Origin: an uncultured Candidatus Binatia bacterium
Lineage (GTDB): Bacteria; Desulfobacterota; Binatia; UBA9968; JAJDTQ01
Length of the DNA: 64,000 bases
Reading direction: 5' to 3'
NCBI GenBank assembly: GCA_958295985.1
Contig: OY282432.1
Coordinates: 434,001-498,000 of the forward strand
Below, piece by piece: positions 8,831 through 17,841 of the stretch (position 1 is its first letter; every line of letters starts with the position of its first letter). Made by a program: the position numbers and the translations under genes. Under the pieces are notes generated by a model. The model ran no database searches. It was not told where the DNA came from and saw nothing but the letters and a program-made list of their open reading frames with translations.

Positions 8831-11800
8831 ATGAGCGGAACGAATACGCGGTTGACGACCGCGGTGGAGACTTGGTTCGCCGACCTGCGGCGGGTACGCT
8901 CCTCGGGCGGCGCAACCGGAGAACGATCGAGCTACGGGCCGCTCGCAAACCTGCTGAACGCCGTAGGCGCGACCCTGAAGCCCAGGGTGTTCTGCGTCGG
9001 CGAGCTTGCTGACCAGGGCGCGGGCCACCCCGACTTCGGCCTCTACACCGCAAAACAGGTGCAGAAGGGCCAGCCCCGCAAGGGGCAGGCGCCGGAGCGC
9101 GGCGTGGTCGAGGTGAAGTCGCCGCGGGAGGACGTGCAGGTCACCGCGGTGCGCGAGCAGGTGAGCCGCTACTGGAGTCGCTACCAACTCGTGCTGGTGA
9201 CCAACTTCCGCGAGTTCACGCTGGTCGGCCCGGACTCGACGGGTCAGGAGACGGCGCTCGAATCCTTCCGTCTGGCCGAGAGCGAGGAAGCGTTCGATCG
9301 CCGGCTGGAGAAGCCCCGCGCCTTCGCCCGTGAAGCCGGCGCCGGGCTGGGCGAATATCTGTGCCGCGCGCTCTCGCACCGCGCGGCCCTCGCGGAGCCG
9401 AAGGACTTGGCCTGGCTGCTCGCCTCCTATGCCCGCGACGGGCTCGCGCACGTCGAGGCGGCAGGCGATACGCCGTCGCTCAAGGCGGTGCGCTCGGCCC
9501 TCGAAGAAGCCCTCGGCGTGCGCTTCGAGGGGGAGAAGGGCGCGCGTTTCTTTCGCTCCACCCTGGTGCAGACCCTGTTCTACGGCGTCTTCTCCGCCTG
9601 GGTGCTGTGGTCGCGGAAGGTCGGGGAGTCAGAAGACGCGCCGCTTTCCGCCGGCGGCCACGGCGCCAAGCGCTTCAACTGGCGCGAGGCGGTATGGCAC
9701 CTGCGCGCGCCCGTGTTGCGGGCGCTGTTCCAGCAGTTGTCCGATCCCGGACGCCTGCAACCACTGGGCCTCGTCGAAGTGCTGGACTGGACCTCGGCTG
9801 CGCTCGACCGCGTGGACCGCGCCGCGTTCTTCGCCCGTTTCAACGAGGGCGAGGCAGTGCCCTACTTCTACGAGCCCTTTCTCGAAGCCTTCGACCCCGA
9901 GCTGCGGAAGCAATTGGGCGTCTGGTACACACCGGCGGAAGTCGTCCACTACATGGTCGCCCGGGTGGACCGGGCGCTGAAGGACGAACTCGGCATCGCC
10001 GACGGGCTCGCGGCGGAAAACGTCTATGTGCTCGATCCGTGCTGTGGTACCGGGGCGTACTTGGCGGAAGTCCTGCGCCGCATCGCTGCGAACCTCCAGG
10101 GCCGGGGCCTGGGTGCGCTCGCCGGTGCAAGAGTCAAGCAGGCGGCAACGGAACGGGTGTTCGGCTTCGAGATCATGCCCGCGCCTTTCGTCGTCGCTCA
10201 TCTGCAAGTCGGCTTGACCATGCAGGAACTCGACGCGCCGTTGGCCGAGGACGGCACGGAACGCCCCGGCGTTTTCCTGACCAACGCCCTGACCGGGTGG
10301 GAGCCGCGGACGACCAAACCGCTGCCGTTCCCCGAATTGGAGGAGGAACGCGACCGGGCGGAGCGGGTGAAACAGGAGAAGCCGGTTCTCGTGATCCTCG
10401 GCAATCCGCCCTACAACGGTTTCGCCGGCATGGCCGTGGACGAGGAACGGGAACTTTCGGAAGCCTACCGCACGACGAAGCGCGCGCGGCGACCGGAAGG
10501 ACAGGGGCTGAACGATCTGTACGTGCGCTTCTTCCGCATGGCCGAACGACGCATCGCAGAGAAGACCGGCCAAGGCGTGGTCTGCTTCATCTCCAACTAT
10601 TCCTGGCTCGACGGGCTGTCGTTCACAGGTATGCGAGAGCGCTACCTTGACGCGTTCGACGCGATCTGGATCGACTGCCTGAACGGCGACAAGTACAAGA
10701 CCGGAAAGGTGGCGCCCGACGGCTCGCCGGACCCGAGCATCTTCTCGACGGAAGGCGACCCGGTGGGTATTCAGGTGGGCACCGCCATTGCAACGCTGGT
10801 GCGCAAGGCCGATCATGCCCCGGCCGGGCAGGTTGGTATTCGCCATCTGTGGGGTCAAGCGAAGCGAACGGACCTGTTGGATTCATCGCACACAGAACCG
10901 GAGACGCTTTATCACACCGTGGAACCGGTGCTGCCGCTGGGCCTGCCCTTCGCACAAACGGCAGTCAGCGATGGCTGGTTCGACTGGCCCGCGTTGCCGG
11001 ACCTGTTCCCGGTATCGTTCCCCGGGGTCCAGACCAGCCGCGATTCATTCCTCGTCGATACCGACCTCGACCGGCTGAAGGCGCGGGTCGGGGACTATTT
11101 CGATCCCGCCCTGAGCCACGAGGAGATCGCCCGGCGCTACCCGGCAGCGATGCGGGCTACGGCGCGGTTCGACGCTAGCGCGGTGCGCAACGCGCTGCTT
11201 GCCCGCGGCGGGCCGGACGAAAGCGGCTTCGTGCGCCACGCCTACCGGCCGTTCGATACCCGCTGGCTCTATTGGGAGGTGGACGGTGTTTTGCTCGATC
11301 GCCCGCGCGCCGACTACAGGCCGCACGTGTTCAAGGGGAACCTGTGGTTCTGCAACGGACAACATCTGCGGAAGGATGCGGAAGAACCTCAAGCGTGTTT
11401 CACGCGGTACATGGGCGCGCGGCACGTGATCGAGCGCGGCGCCAACTGGTTTCCCGCTTGGCTTGGTGATGACAGCACGCGCCACCCAAACCTCTCGGGC
11501 ACGGCGCAACGCTATCTCGACCGTCTCGGCTTGACCGTCGAGGATCTGTTCCATCACGTCCTCGCCACTCTCCATGACCCCGCCTACCGCACCTCCAACG
11601 CCGGAGCGCTGCGCATGGAATGGCCGCGCGTTCCGCTCCCCGGCTGGCCCGTCTCTGGGAGCGTGAGCGTTCTGCCCGCTACGGGCCTGCGGCATGTGCA
11701 TCTAGAAGCAACTGAGGTACTTGCCGACGCAACGGAAGCGCTGGCCCAGTCCGCGGCGCGCGGACGTGAACTAGCCCGCCTGCTCGATCCCGACACGCCG

Positions 11801-12241
11801 GTTCCCGGCGTCACTCAAGGGACCTTGCGCCCGGAAATAGCCGCCGTCGCTGTCCCCGCCACTGTTGACGAGCGCAACATGGCCGGCGACGATTTCGCGC
11901 TCACCGCCGGTTGGGGACATTACGGCACCGGCAACATCATAATGCCCTCGCAGGGTCGCATTGTCGAGCGCGCCTATACTAGAGACGAACGCGCCGCCTT
12001 GGGCGATGCCCTGCCCACCCTCGGCTCAACTACCTTCGACGTATATCTCAACGCACACGCCTTCTGGCGTAACGTCCCCACCTCCGTCTGGCGCTACAAG
12101 CTCGGCGGCTACCAGGTTCTCAAGAAGTGGCTCTCCTACCGCGAACGCAATATCCTCGGGCGGGCACTGGCAATCGAGGAAGTCCAGCAACTCACCGACA
12201 CGGCGCGTCGGATCAGTGCCATGTTGTTGACTACGGCCTGA
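8831..12241 (+). CDS. Single-chain restriction-modification enzyme (type ISP/IIG-like)
   Basis: A protein of about 1136 residues joining an N-terminal nuclease and an N6-adenine methyltransferase. The nuclease part has a PD-(D/E)xK pattern: D68 in GHPDFGLY, then E94 and K96 in GVVEVKSPRE. A helical linker follows. The methyltransferase has motif I DPCCGTGAYLAEVL near residue 402 and motif IV NPPYNGF near 525. The C-terminal 500 residues contain the target-recognition region and a type-ISP-like end (SYRERNILGR). No helicase motifs are seen between nuclease and methylase, so it is closer to type IIG than to the helicase-bearing type ISP. ATG at 8831 was chosen because the upstream in-frame extension (from 8687) is arginine-rich and unlike the family. 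No separate specificity or endonuclease gene is nearby. Confidence 0.82.
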   Translation: MSGTNTRLTTAVETWFADLRRVRSSGGATGERSSYGPLANLLNAVGATLKPRVFCVGELADQGAGHPDFGLYTAKQVQKGQPRKGQAPERGVVEVKSPREDVQVTAVREQVSRYWSRYQLVLVTNFREFTLVGPDSTGQETALESFRLAESEEAFDRRLEKPRAFAREAGAGLGEYLCRALSHRAALAEPKDLAWLLASYARDGLAHVEAAGDTPSLKAVRSALEEALGVRFEGEKGARFFRSTLVQTLFYGVFSAWVLWSRKVGESEDAPLSAGGHGAKRFNWREAVWHLRAPVLRALFQQLSDPGRLQPLGLVEVLDWTSAALDRVDRAAFFARFNEGEAVPYFYEPFLEAFDPELRKQLGVWYTPAEVVHYMVARVDRALKDELGIADGLAAENVYVLDPCCGTGAYLAEVLRRIAANLQGRGLGALAGARVKQAATERVFGFEIMPAPFVVAHLQVGLTMQELDAPLAEDGTERPGVFLTNALTGWEPRTTKPLPFPELEEERDRAERVKQEKPVLVILGNPPYNGFAGMAVDEERELSEAYRTTKRARRPEGQGLNDLYVRFFRMAERRIAEKTGQGVVCFISNYSWLDGLSFTGMRERYLDAFDAIWIDCLNGDKYKTGKVAPDGSPDPSIFSTEGDPVGIQVGTAIATLVRKADHAPAGQVGIRHLWGQAKRTDLLDSSHTEPETLYHTVEPVLPLGLPFAQTAVSDGWFDWPALPDLFPVSFPGVQTSRDSFLVDTDLDRLKARVGDYFDPALSHEEIARRYPAAMRATARFDASAVRNALLARGGPDESGFVRHAYRPFDTRWLYWEVDGVLLDRPRADYRPHVFKGNLWFCNGQHLRKDAEEPQACFTRYMGARHVIERGANWFPAWLGDDSTRHPNLSGTAQRYLDRLGLTVEDLFHHVLATLHDPAYRTSNAGALRMEWPRVPLPGWPVSGSVSVLPATGLRHVHLEATEVLADATEALAQSAARGRELARLLDPDTPVPGVTQGTLRPEIAAVAVPATVDERNMAGDDFALTAGWGHYGTGNIIMPSQGRIVERAYTRDERAALGDALPTLGSTTFDVYLNAHAFWRNVPTSVWRYKLGGYQVLKKWLSYRERNILGRALAIEEVQQLTDTARRISAMLLTTA

Positions 12242-12258
12242 ATATCCGCCTTCTACCT

Positions 12259-12762
12259 TCAGCCAAGGCGAAAAATTCCAGGAAGCCACAGCGTAGCGGG
12301 GAACGCAATTCTGTCGGTAGCTTGCAGTTTTCTCAAGTTACGAGAACGAACCTTGCCATCGGGAGTCAAAACGTCGATTTCCCTTTCGCTGGCGAGTTTA
12401 AGGACGACCTGATCGAGAACCGAGAAGGGAGCGGCCGTTTCGTTTGCGAAAGTATGCCGCATTGCGTCTACTGTAACCGGACCTTCAGAGGCCAGGCTGA
12501 AGAGCTTTCCTGGCATCGAGTTCAGAAGTTGCTCCCATACCTGCTGAGCTTCAAACTCTCCAAATCGAAACAGCGGCAGTGTTTTAACGTCCTTTAGTGC
12601 ATCCCATCCCATCATTGCGAAGTCGCCGGAACCATAATGCTCGAAGGTGTTATGGATCTTCCAATGGGGGTAGTATCTGTTTGCGTTTGCGTGAAAAGTT
12701 GTGCCATATTCTTTGACGTGCGTTTGTTGAGAATCGTCCGGTTTGATTGTATGGGAGGGCAT
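12259..12762 (-). pseudogene. C-terminal remnant, possibly three-Cys-motif partner (TcmP) protein
   Basis: This 167-codon frame reads like a genuine protein (segments such as FEHYGSGDFAMMGWDALKD and a winged-helix-like C-terminus ending LQATDRIAFP). It begins only 4 nt from the divergent HEPN gene, with no ribosome binding site and no room for a promoter. I read it as the 3' part of a larger gene whose 5' part was removed. TcmP proteins usually stand next to DUF5131 (Gp37/Gp68) genes, and a DUF5131 gene in the same orientation lies 3 kb upstream, itself truncated. The TcmP identity rests mainly on that context plus a loose resemblance of the C-terminal helix-turn-helix, so it is tentative. 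Confidence 0.4.
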
Positions 12763-12766
12763 TTAG

Positions 12767-13864
12767 ATGGCAAGCAAGAAAAATCAAAAGGGTTCGGGTA
12801 GCGTAGCACGTCTTGTGTCACGTGAGTTGAGTGCGGTCCAACAGATTTCGGAATCGGTCAAGTTGTTGACGACTCGAATACCCGTTGTTGATCCGTTGAG
12901 GGATTTGAGGGCATCAACCGCAGGGATTCTAGGGGCGAGAGGGTTGATGGGTTCCGAGCGGTTGTTGCGTCATATTCAGGAGGATCAAAAACGAAAGGAT
13001 GAGTTTGCCCGTCAAGTGTCGTCGGCTTGGAAAAAGACAACTGCGAAGTTTGATTATATGCGGCAGGAATTGGACAATCAGGCAAAAGCAGCATCGGCCT
13101 TTTATCGTCAGTTTACCGCGAGGAACAAGGCGTTGTTGCCGAGTGCAGCTTATGTCCCTCAGATGAACACGCTTGTTGAGGTGGCAAAGTTGAGTGAGGC
13201 ACACTCTCGTCGGATGAAGGAGATTGAAGCGGCGTTGTTGCCGAGTGCGGACGTGGTTCGTCGGCTGGAGGAGATTGGCGCGACGTTAAAGCCAAGCATG
13301 AGGTTTGGGTTGAATCGAGAGTTGATAGAGTCTCTAGTCCGTCCTGGTCCCGTGCTGTACGCTCGGGGTTTGGAGGGTAGTGTTCAGGAGACTTCGCCAG
13401 AATCAACGTCACGTGTGGTTGTCCCATTTTATCATCAAAAAGGTTACGGGTTACAACATAATCGACCTGTGTTTCAGGTTAGCAGTGTGTCCTTCGATTC
13501 CGTCAACGGTCATATTGATAAGGCTTTGAGGTTTATGCGGTCCGGGGAGGTAAGGTCTTCTATATGTGAGAGCGTTCACGCGGTAGAGTCTGCCGTTCGT
13601 ACATTAACAAGGGCTGGGGATATTGAGAAAGGGCTGAGACAGCTTGAGCAGCGGGGGTATTTCAAGAGTTCACGTTACATTCGGAAGATGTACTCACAGT
13701 TTTTCGGGTGGGGAAGTGATACGGTTAGACATTGTGAACTTCCTTGGAAACAGTGTCGTTTTGAGAGGCTGGACGCGGAATATGCTTATCATACTGCCGT
13801 TGCTTACGTGAATGATTTGGTGATTGTGGCGGGCGGCGGTCGTATTGACGTTGATGATGCTTGA
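12767..13864 (+). CDS. Coiled-coil protein with C-terminal HEPN (AbiJ-like) domain
   Basis: A 365-residue protein of clearly lower GC than the flanking chromosome. Residues 1-190 are mostly helical and basic, with long predicted coiled-coil stretches (for example the EDQKRKDEFARQVSSAWKK region). The last 110 residues match the pattern of the HEPN domain at the C-terminus of AbiJ and related abortive-infection proteins. That pattern consists of a start like SICESVHAVESAVRTLT, a K-x-L-x-x-LE segment, an F-G-W-G-SDTVRH motif where the family has GYTSD...GIRH, and a terminal LDAEYAYHTAVAYVNDLV helix. HEPN domains commonly act as RNases in defence. Start ATG 12767 follows GGGAGGG. I infer an abortive-infection effector; target and trigger are unknown. 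Confidence 0.6.
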   Translation: MASKKNQKGSGSVARLVSRELSAVQQISESVKLLTTRIPVVDPLRDLRASTAGILGARGLMGSERLLRHIQEDQKRKDEFARQVSSAWKKTTAKFDYMRQELDNQAKAASAFYRQFTARNKALLPSAAYVPQMNTLVEVAKLSEAHSRRMKEIEAALLPSADVVRRLEEIGATLKPSMRFGLNRELIESLVRPGPVLYARGLEGSVQETSPESTSRVVVPFYHQKGYGLQHNRPVFQVSSVSFDSVNGHIDKALRFMRSGEVRSSICESVHAVESAVRTLTRAGDIEKGLRQLEQRGYFKSSRYIRKMYSQFFGWGSDTVRHCELPWKQCRFERLDAEYAYHTAVAYVNDLVIVAGGGRIDVDDA

Positions 13865-13937
13865 GGAGTAGGATACACGGCGCGGAATAGAGCGTTGCGG
13901 GTTGCACCTATTATGTAGGCGTAGTGTAGTTAGGTGA

Positions 13938-14153
13938 TTGACTGTTGATACGAAGAGGCAACAAATGAACCAGACCTTAACGAGGCATCCCATGAACGTG
14001 GTATTGCCGCCACAGACGGCGGCTGATTACGAGTCGTTGAAGCGGAGCATCCGGGAGCACGGCTATTGGCCTGGGTCCCACATTGAGTTGCACAAGGGGA
14101 TGGTGCTCGATGGTTGGGGGCGGTATTGTGCGGCGCGGAGCTGTGGTCGATAA
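13938..14153 (+). pseudogene. ParB-like nuclease N-terminal domain, truncated
   Basis: This 71-codon frame contains the start of a ParB/Sulfiredoxin-type domain: LPPQTAADYESLKRSI, then a short strand and MVLDGWGRYCAA, equivalent to the usual (I/V)-L-DG-H-x-R box. The frame ends at 14153, where the domain should continue for at least 60 more residues, and the sequence then runs into an unrelated beta-barrel gene. A broken gene at a recombination joint is the simplest reading. Confidence 0.5.
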
Positions 14154-15145
14154 CTCCTCAGTTGAAGGCTGTGGCGTTGCCAGCGGGCAATCCTGGGCTA
14201 ACGGCTACCGGAAACCACCCGATCCAAGTACCCGAGGGCGATACTGTGGTGCAAGGCAATGTCGAGTTTTCCTGTCCGACAGGTCATAGAGACTGTGTTG
14301 TAACGGTGACGGATGGCAACGTTGCCTACTGGGCCACGGACGGCACGCCTTCGGTAGCTTCTCAAACTCCTGCTTTAATTGGGGTGCCTATGGATCATGG
14401 GTTGGAAACGGGTACTTACAACATTGCTGCCGGAGGAACGAAGCGGCGCGGCAATGTCGATCTCATTTGTCCCGCGGACGGGGAGGATTGCGTTGTGTCG
14501 GTACAGCGCGATGGCACGGTTCGTTATGCGGCTACGGGCGGCATTCCAAGCGTTAGGCCGGCGAGTTCTACCCCTACACCGGCACCGACTCCCCAACCGA
14601 AGCCAGAGCCGAAACCTGATCCTGAGCCGGAACCCGAGACGAACCCTGTATCGGTACGTGACCCTGATTCCGTTCACGGGCTGGAGCGGACGAGCCTCTA
14701 TGAGTATTGGGGTGCGTGGATGGATTGGGGGGCGTATTGGATGCGTAAGCGTGTCCGGGATGGGGCGGAGTGGCAGCCGTATGTGGAGAATGAGTGGTAT
14801 AGCGAGACGGCTCCCGCGGTTCAGGCGTCCTATAAGGGCGGTATGGTGGGCGTAGTGGGCGGCATTCTGGTGCAGGGGGATGCTCGGTTACGGTATCGGA
14901 ATCGCAAGCTGGATGCGGATTTCTATCGGAATACGGCTACTGATGGCACGGAGTTGGATCAGACGAGGGTGAGTTTTCGCAATGTGGGCGTGAACTCCAA
15001 AGGGAGGTTTGAGATGCGTCATGGTGTGGGCGTGAAGGGCGGGTTTACCGGCCCGAATCACGAGGAGGTCATTGGGGAGTTGAGATGCAACAACTTCCAT
15101 GATGGCAAGCGTCTTGTTGGCTCGTTCGGCGCGGAGAAGCAGTGA
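14114..15145 (+). pseudogene. Surface lipoprotein-like beta-barrel protein lacking its N-terminus
   Basis: The frame encodes two copies of a short beta-rich module (about residues 30-70 and 85-150 of the frame) with the shared pattern G-N-V-x-x-x-CP...DCVV-x-V...Y-x-A-T. A proline/acidic linker built of PKPEP and PDPEPEPE units follows, then a C-terminal domain ending GGFTGPNHEEVIGEL ... GSFGAEKQ. That ending matches the hallmark of transferrin-binding-protein-B-like and Slam-dependent surface lipoprotein barrels (G-x-FYGP-x-x-EE-x-GG ... GAFGAKR). No signal peptide or lipobox is found: the first codons are the ParB-like fragment read in another frame. The gene therefore appears to be a 5'-truncated copy fused to the fragment upstream and is probably not exported. 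Confidence 0.5.
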
Positions 15146-15702
15146 TGCGGGGGCCTGGGCTTGCCGAGGCGTGCGGTAAAGGGCCGGATACTGTAGAGGA
15201 TGAAAAGCCGAAGACTCGGAGTATGAGAAAGCTGTTTCGGCTTGCGGAGAGCAAGCCGGGACGTGTGTTGTGGGTGTCCATTGAAAGAGACACGGGTAGG
15301 GGAGTTCCGGAGCAAGTTTGGGGGCTTCCGGAGTCCTCTTACATTATGGACAGTAGGGATGCGAGTCTTGCGTGTGATCCTGAACAGGACTGGTTGGATG
15401 CGGAGATTGTAACGCAGGATGAGTATGACAATCTCAAGAGGCTGGTGGATTATGGGCGTATGGATGGGGAGGTCGGGAAGGTTGACGTGTTGGATGGGAG
15501 GGCGTACTGGCATTGCTTTCGATGCACCATGCAGGGAGTCCGATGGTACTCTTTCAGGGGTTGGGTTGAGAGGGCTGCCGCTTTTCTCAAGGACATGTGG
15601 ATGTTGTTGACGAGCACTGTTGGCACGATCAGCATGGCAGCTGTGGCTTGGTCTCCGGTGCGTGAATGGGTGATGGTGTTGTATGAGTTGGTTTCGGGAT
15701 AG
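15145..15702 (+). CDS. Hypothetical protein with C-terminal membrane segment
   Basis: A 185-residue frame whose ATG overlaps the preceding stop codon (TGATG). It is polar and acidic over residues 1-150, then has one hydrophobic stretch (about 155-178, containing MLLTSTVGTISMAAVAW). I recognise no family. Its base composition is that of the inserted block, and translational coupling to the beta-barrel frame suggests both came together. Whether it is still functional is unclear because the upstream gene is broken. Confidence 0.45.
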   Translation: MRGPGLAEACGKGPDTVEDEKPKTRSMRKLFRLAESKPGRVLWVSIERDTGRGVPEQVWGLPESSYIMDSRDASLACDPEQDWLDAEIVTQDEYDNLKRLVDYGRMDGEVGKVDVLDGRAYWHCFRCTMQGVRWYSFRGWVERAAAFLKDMWMLLTSTVGTISMAAVAWSPVREWVMVLYELVSG

Positions 15703-16414
15703 GAACTCGTGGGTGGGACTCAGTGTCGGCATGGCGCCCACCCGACTTGGGTGTCGGACCGCCCCACTGCTTGAAAAAGAAGTCAACCCCTTCTCGCTCG
15801 CAGATATCCCTGATGTCGAGGACCCAGCGCTCTTCCATGGGTCGGGCGTTCGGGCCGCTCTCCCCACCTACGATGACCCAGGAAATTCCTTCGACGTCGA
15901 TGTCTCCTACAGGTCCCAGAAGGGGTTCGATCGAAAGGAACCGAACGGAAGCCGGCGTTTTTCGAAGATGCTGAATTCTGGCGGTCGCGCTACGATCCTC
16001 CACGGACACCCCGCACCAGATATGCTCTGGCGCCACGCCTCTACCGTATCTGCGTTGCAGATACCTCTTCATGAGCGAGCCGCGCTTCGTCAGCACCTGA
16101 TAGACGTGCCGGTCGGCGACCTCCATGGTGTCGAAAACGCGGTCGATGAACTCTGTTGGGATCTCCTTGTGAAACAGGTCGCTCATGGAGTTGACGAAGA
16201 TCCTTCGCGGCCGTTTCCACGAGAGGGGTTGGGAAAGCCGCTTCCGGTGCAGCGTGAGATCGAACCCGTTCTCGAACGGATGGCCGCGCTTGCCTCGGAA
16301 CCGCTCGGCCAAGCGTTCAGCATAGCAATGATCGCAACCGCGCGTGATCTTGGTGCATCCCGTCACCGGGTTCCACGTTGCGTCCGTCCATTCGATTCCG
16401 GTTTTGGCGCCCAT
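15629..16414 (-). pseudogene. DUF5131 (phage Gp37/Gp68) family protein with replaced C-terminus
   Basis: The first 227 codons form a typical DUF5131 protein: start TGIEWTDATWNPVTGC, then the three-cysteine motif C-x6-C-x2-C in CTKITRGCDHCYAERLA, IFVNSMSDLFH, VYQVLTKR, and LSIEPLLGPV ... VIVGGESGPNARP near the end. The domain resembles the radical-SAM fold. After KQWGGPTPKSGGR the expected last strand is missing and 34 unrelated proline-rich codons follow from about position 15733 to 15629, overlapping the end of the plus-strand gene. This places the right-hand edge of the inserted lower-GC block at about 15.73 kb. Confidence 0.8.
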
Positions 16415-16760
16415 ATAGAATAATCTTGTGAGATCGCTTGGTCTCGTTGCACCAAGTCATTGATGTTGCTGGTAGTTTATAACACAAGGCATCGCCTTCA
16501 AAACGATTCCCCACCTGCTTGGCGGCCTCTACGAGGAGCCTGTCCGTGAATTGCATGCCGGTGCTGCTGAGGCACCGGGCGGCCGTATACCGTCGTGGTG
16601 ACGCCCCGGCCAAGTTCCGGTTGCCTCCTTGACGGGCCGATGAGTCATGTGCCAGATTTCACGCGGCCCGTGTACGCGACCCACGGTGGACGCCTTTGAG
16701 CAAGAGGCTACGCCCCGCGGGCGTCAGGAATCGTGCGGAACCAGGACGGGGAGGGACTTC
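16415..16760. other. Intergenic region before the epimerase gene
   Basis: These 346 nt contain the upstream region of the DUF5131 gene and of the epimerase gene. A minus-strand frame with the segment MQFTDRLLVEAAKQV may be a decayed remnant but is too short to support a call. GGGGAGGG at 16748-16755 is the ribosome binding site of the epimerase. No RNA gene or repeat was recognised. Confidence 0.4.
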
Positions 16761-17708
16761 ATGAAAATCTTCATCACCGGAGCCGGCATGATCGGATGTC
16801 ATACGGCGCGGGAGTTGACCCTTGAGGGACACCGGGTCCACATCTATGACCTGAACCCCGACCCCGCTTACGTTGCAGCCATTGCCGGCAGCCAACGGGT
16901 GACGACCCTGCGCGGTGACCTCCTGGACCTGCCCAACCTGCTTCGAGCCCTGTCCCGCGCCAAACCGGACGTGGTCGTTCACACCGCCGGGCTCATCGGC
17001 GGGCAGGTGGAGAGCCCGCCCTACCGCGGCTTTCGGACCAACACCGTGGGTTCCGTCAATGTTTTCGAAGCCTGCCAACTCTCACGGGTGAAACGGTTGG
17101 TGCACGTGAGCACGTTCGGCGTCTACGATTGGGCCAACATCCGCAAAGGCCCGGTCAGGGAGGACTCCCCGCGCTGGGGCAACCGGTTCTACCCCGCCAC
17201 CAAGGTGGCCAACGAGGTCCTGCTGGACGCGTACGAGAACTACTACGGCATGGACTGCGTCCGCATCCGGCCCACGGGGGTCTATGGGCCCGGGCACTAT
17301 CGTGGCGGCTCCGGGGGCGGGATCGCCATGAACGACCTGGTGCGGGCGTGCCTGGGCGAGGGAGCCATCCAGCTTGAGGACCGGCACGTGGGTCCCAACG
17401 ATTTCGTCTATGCCGCGGACGTAGGCCGCGGCATAGCGCTTGCCTGCACGGCCAAGGATGCGCCCGGCAAGTCGTTCAACGTCGGCGCCGGCCAAGTCTA
17501 CGGCCCGCAGGACTTCCTCCGGGCGCTGCGCAAGCTGCTGCCGGATCGATCCGTCGAGCTCGCGGAAGGGGCGGGCCAAGGGAAGGCGCGCCCCCGCGTG
17601 GACCTGTCCGCGGCGTCGCGCATCCTCGGCTACAAGCCGCAGTTTCCCCTGGAGAAGGGGCTTAAGCACTACATCGAGGTCTCCCGACGACACGGCTTCT
17701 GGAATTGA
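16761..17708 (+). CDS. NAD-dependent epimerase/dehydratase (extended SDR)
   Basis: A 315-residue extended short-chain dehydrogenase. The Rossmann loop is ITGAGMIGCHTA at the N-terminus, where the family has G-x-x-G-x-x-G. The catalytic tyrosine and lysine are in FYPATKVANE (Y-x-x-x-K), and an upstream HVSTFGVYD strand supplies the serine/threonine. RIRPTGVYGPGHY and the DFVYAADVGRGI segment are typical of UDP-sugar epimerases and dehydratases. The ATG at 16761 was preferred over an upstream in-frame start at 16647 because it has GGGGAGGG and opens directly on the Rossmann strand. It stands alone between divergent units, and its substrate cannot be inferred. Confidence 0.88.
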   Translation: MKIFITGAGMIGCHTARELTLEGHRVHIYDLNPDPAYVAAIAGSQRVTTLRGDLLDLPNLLRALSRAKPDVVVHTAGLIGGQVESPPYRGFRTNTVGSVNVFEACQLSRVKRLVHVSTFGVYDWANIRKGPVREDSPRWGNRFYPATKVANEVLLDAYENYYGMDCVRIRPTGVYGPGHYRGGSGGGIAMNDLVRACLGEGAIQLEDRHVGPNDFVYAADVGRGIALACTAKDAPGKSFNVGAGQVYGPQDFLRALRKLLPDRSVELAEGAGQGKARPRVDLSAASRILGYKPQFPLEKGLKHYIEVSRRHGFWN

Positions 17709-17799
17709 CGCCGGCGCCGGTCTCCTCCCCTGATGGCTGCCTGACTCCCCAGCCCACACGCGGGCGCCGTATCCTCAAAGAACCTTGAATTGATCGCTT

Positions 17800-17834
17800 C
17801 CATATTCAAGGATACGCGTTATCCTTGAATATGG
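17800..17834. promoter_or_regulatory. Perfect 15-bp palindrome overlapping the Fic gene start region
   Basis: The arms CCATATTCAAGGATA (17800-17814) and TATCCTTGAATATGG (17820-17834) are exact inverted repeats around CGCGT. A third CCTTGAAT half-site lies just upstream at 17783-17790. The right arm overlaps the GGAG ribosome binding site of the Fic gene (ATG 17842). A protein bound here would block transcription or translation initiation of fic, so an operator, perhaps autoregulatory, is likely. An mRNA hairpin hiding the ribosome binding site is the alternative. Confidence 0.65.
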
Positions 17835-17841
17835 AGAACTC

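Noticed and set aside
5622..8834. A 1070-codon open frame on the plus strand across the coxSLM genes
   Set aside because: It is antisense to three well-supported genes with all family motifs, and its composition (Gly/His/Arg/Leu-rich) is that of a GC-rich shadow frame.
14600..14640. Possible self-targeting of the proline/acidic linker by the CCTGAT-repeat spacer (57220-57259)
   Set aside because: The shared stretch is only about 11 nt of low-complexity sequence, not enough for targeting.
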